64,000 bases of DNA from Micromonospora sp. WMMD1102 (lineage in GTDB: Bacteria; Actinomycetota; Actinomycetes; Mycobacteriales; Micromonosporaceae), in assembly GCF_029626265.1 (NCBI RefSeq), contig NZ_JARUBN010000001.1:7319001-7383000 (forward strand), read 5' to 3'. A program made the translations under genes and the position numbers. Below are positions 62,806 to 64,000 of the stretch, one piece after another. Each line of letters opens with the position of its first letter. Positions within the stretch are counted from its first letter, which is position 1. The notes beneath the pieces were generated by a model, which was not told the DNA's origin, did not search any database, and saw nothing but the letters and a program-made list of their open reading frames with translations.

Positions 62806-64000
62806 GTGTTGATCACCGTTACCACCACCCACCGCCCCGCCACCGACCTGGGCTACCTGCTGGTGAAGCATCCCGACCGGGTGCACACCTTCGGGATGCC
62901 CACCGGTACGGCGTACGTGGTGTTCCCGGAGGCCGGCACCGAACGCTGCACCGCGGCCCTGCTGCTCGACGTCGACCCGCTGGCCCTGGCCGGCGCACGG
63001 TCCCGGCGGGGAAGGTCCGGCCGGGGCGGCAACCCGACGCCGGACGGCTTCACCCTCGGCCAGTACGTCAACGACCGCGGGTACGCCGCCTCCAGCCTGC
63101 TCTCCTCCGCCCTGTCCACAGTGTTCCGGTCCGCACTGCGCGGGAACTCGAAGGACCGGCCGGAGCTGGCCGCCACCCCGATCCCGCTGGAGCTGCGGGT
63201 GCCCGCCCTGCGCTGCCGGGGCGGGGCCGAACTGGCCGGGAAGCTCTTCGCCCCGCTGGGCTGGACGGTGGCCGCCGCGCCGATCCCGCTGGACCCCGGC
63301 CGTCCCGACTGGGGCGACAGCCGCTACGTCGACCTCACCCTGACCGGCACGGTACGACTGGCCGACGCCCTCAACCACCTCTACGTACTGCTGCCGGTAC
63401 TCGACGACGCCAAGCACTACTGGGTGGCGCCGGACGAGATCGACAAGCTGCTCCGGGCCGGTGCGGGCTGGTTGGCCGACCACCCGGAACGGGGCCTGAT
63501 CACCCGCCGCTACCTGGCACACCGGCGGGCCCTGGCCGGTGCCGCCCTGGCCCGCCTGGCCGAGCAGCGGCTGGTCGACGAGCCGGCCGACCTGGATTCC
63601 GTCGTGGAGGGTCCGGACCGGGTGCTGGACGAGGATGCCGGACTGCCGGGCACGGTCGACCGGCAGCCGCTCGCGGCGCTGCGCCGGGCCGCCGTACTCG
63701 CCGCGCTGGACGCCGCCGGTGCCAGCCGGGTGCTCGACCTCGGCTGCGGCGGCGGGGCGCTGCTGGCCGAGCTGGTGCGCAACCGCCGGTACACCGAGAT
63801 CGTCGGCACCGACGTCTCGTCCCGGAGCCTGGCGCTCGCGGAACGGCGGCTCCGGCTGGACCGGCTGCCGGCCCGGCAGCGCGAGCGGATCAAGCTGTGG
63901 CAGTCCGCGCTGACCTACCGGGACGACCGGCTGCGCGGGTACGACGCCGCAGTGCTGATGGAGGTGGTCGAACACCTCGACCCGCCGCGCCTGCCGGCGT
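62806..64000 (+). CDS. hen1: Hen1-type 3'-terminal RNA ribose 2'-O-methyltransferase, 3' end outside the window
   Basis: Continuous frame to the window end, at least 398 residues. The start VLITVTTTHRPATDLGYLLV (with KHPDRVHTFGMPTG) is the bacterial Hen1 N-terminal domain. The second part has the SAM loop VLDLGCGGGALLAELV and the metal-binding VVEHLDPPRLPA at the edge. In bacteria Hen1 caps repaired RNA ends together with Pnkp. The Pnkp gene would be expected just downstream, beyond the window. GTG at 62806 (followed by TTG) is chosen; the region before it has no strong ribosome site. Confidence 0.9.
   Translation, partial: MLITVTTTHRPATDLGYLLVKHPDRVHTFGMPTGTAYVVFPEAGTERCTAALLLDVDPLALAGARSRRGRSGRGGNPTPDGFTLGQYVNDRGYAASSLLSSALSTVFRSALRGNSKDRPELAATPIPLELRVPALRCRGGAELAGKLFAPLGWTVAAAPIPLDPGRPDWGDSRYVDLTLTGTVRLADALNHLYVLLPVLDDAKHYWVAPDEIDKLLRAGAGWLADHPERGLITRRYLAHRRALAGAALARLAEQRLVDEPADLDSVVEGPDRVLDEDAGLPGTVDRQPLAALRRAAVLAALDAAGASRVLDLGCGGGALLAELVRNRRYTEIVGTDVSSRSLALAERRLRLDRLPARQRERIKLWQSALTYRDDRLRGYDAAVLMEVVEHLDPPRLPA

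Overview
The window is very GC-rich chromosomal DNA with frequent GTG starts, short intergenic gaps and many ATGA/GTGA stop-start overlaps. The gene set (BldC, DUF3073, DUF3151, an XRE/DUF397 pair, a VapBC45-type pair, a bacterial Hen1) points to a filamentous actinomycete. Family Micromonosporaceae is my best inference, partly from a GGGCCC-rich hairpin at 49451-49498 of a style I associate with that family. Genus cannot be fixed from the sequence alone. No rRNA, tRNA, CRISPR array or insertion sequence was recognised.

Layout. 1-4.7 kb: an FtsX-type permease and two ABC ATPases. 4.7-13 kb: a block resembling the Streptomyces bldC region (bldC, conserved protein, branched-chain amino acid dehydrogenase, DUF3073, purM, purF, sterol-carrier-family gene). 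A radical SAM/SPASM gene plus a 79-residue precursor peptide sits between DUF3073 and purM. 13-24 kb: a surface protein with a Gly/Tyr-rich tail, a ComB-like phosphatase, purS-purQ-purL (PurL with long extra tails), a secreted trypsin-like protease, a YbjQ protein and purB. A divergent second-copy-like ribosomal protein L11 at 24.1 kb lies behind a MerR-type promoter. 24.5-34.4 kb is an accessory island with several broken genes: an N-terminally truncated gene with DUF488, ArsR/MFS, a VapBC45-like pair, two decayed GntR/UTRA genes, XRE/DUF397 and a frameshifted Cys-rich gene.

34.4-46.2 kb is dominated by lipid metabolism (thiolase, FabG4-like reductase, MaoC hydratase, TetR, SCP2, acyl-CoA dehydrogenase, acyl-CoA ligase). 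It is interrupted by a pectate lyase under an apparent LacI-type operator and by a serine hydrolase with a membrane/coil protein and an ArsR regulator. 46.2-57 kb carries a secreted nuclease-like gene with a frameshift, a lipoprotein, purD, purA, a diacylglycerol-kinase-like protein, a 1004-residue Pro-rich MinD/EspI-like ATPase, DUF3151 and a LOG-like protein. 57-64 kb has class II aldolase, a holin-like membrane protein, a glycosyltransferase, an ECF sigma factor coupled to an LCP protein, and the start of hen1, which runs off the window.

Nine purine-biosynthesis genes (purM, F, S, Q, L, B, D, A plus the purF-linked unit) lie within 41 kb but in separate transcription units. The most novel-looking items are the radical SAM/precursor pair, whose core carries several aromatic-x-Asn motifs suggestive of a cyclophane RiPP, and the L11 paralogue, which has lost the proline-rich thiopeptide-binding loop and sits behind a 19-bp-spacer dyad promoter. 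Both are inferences from sequence and were not database-checked.
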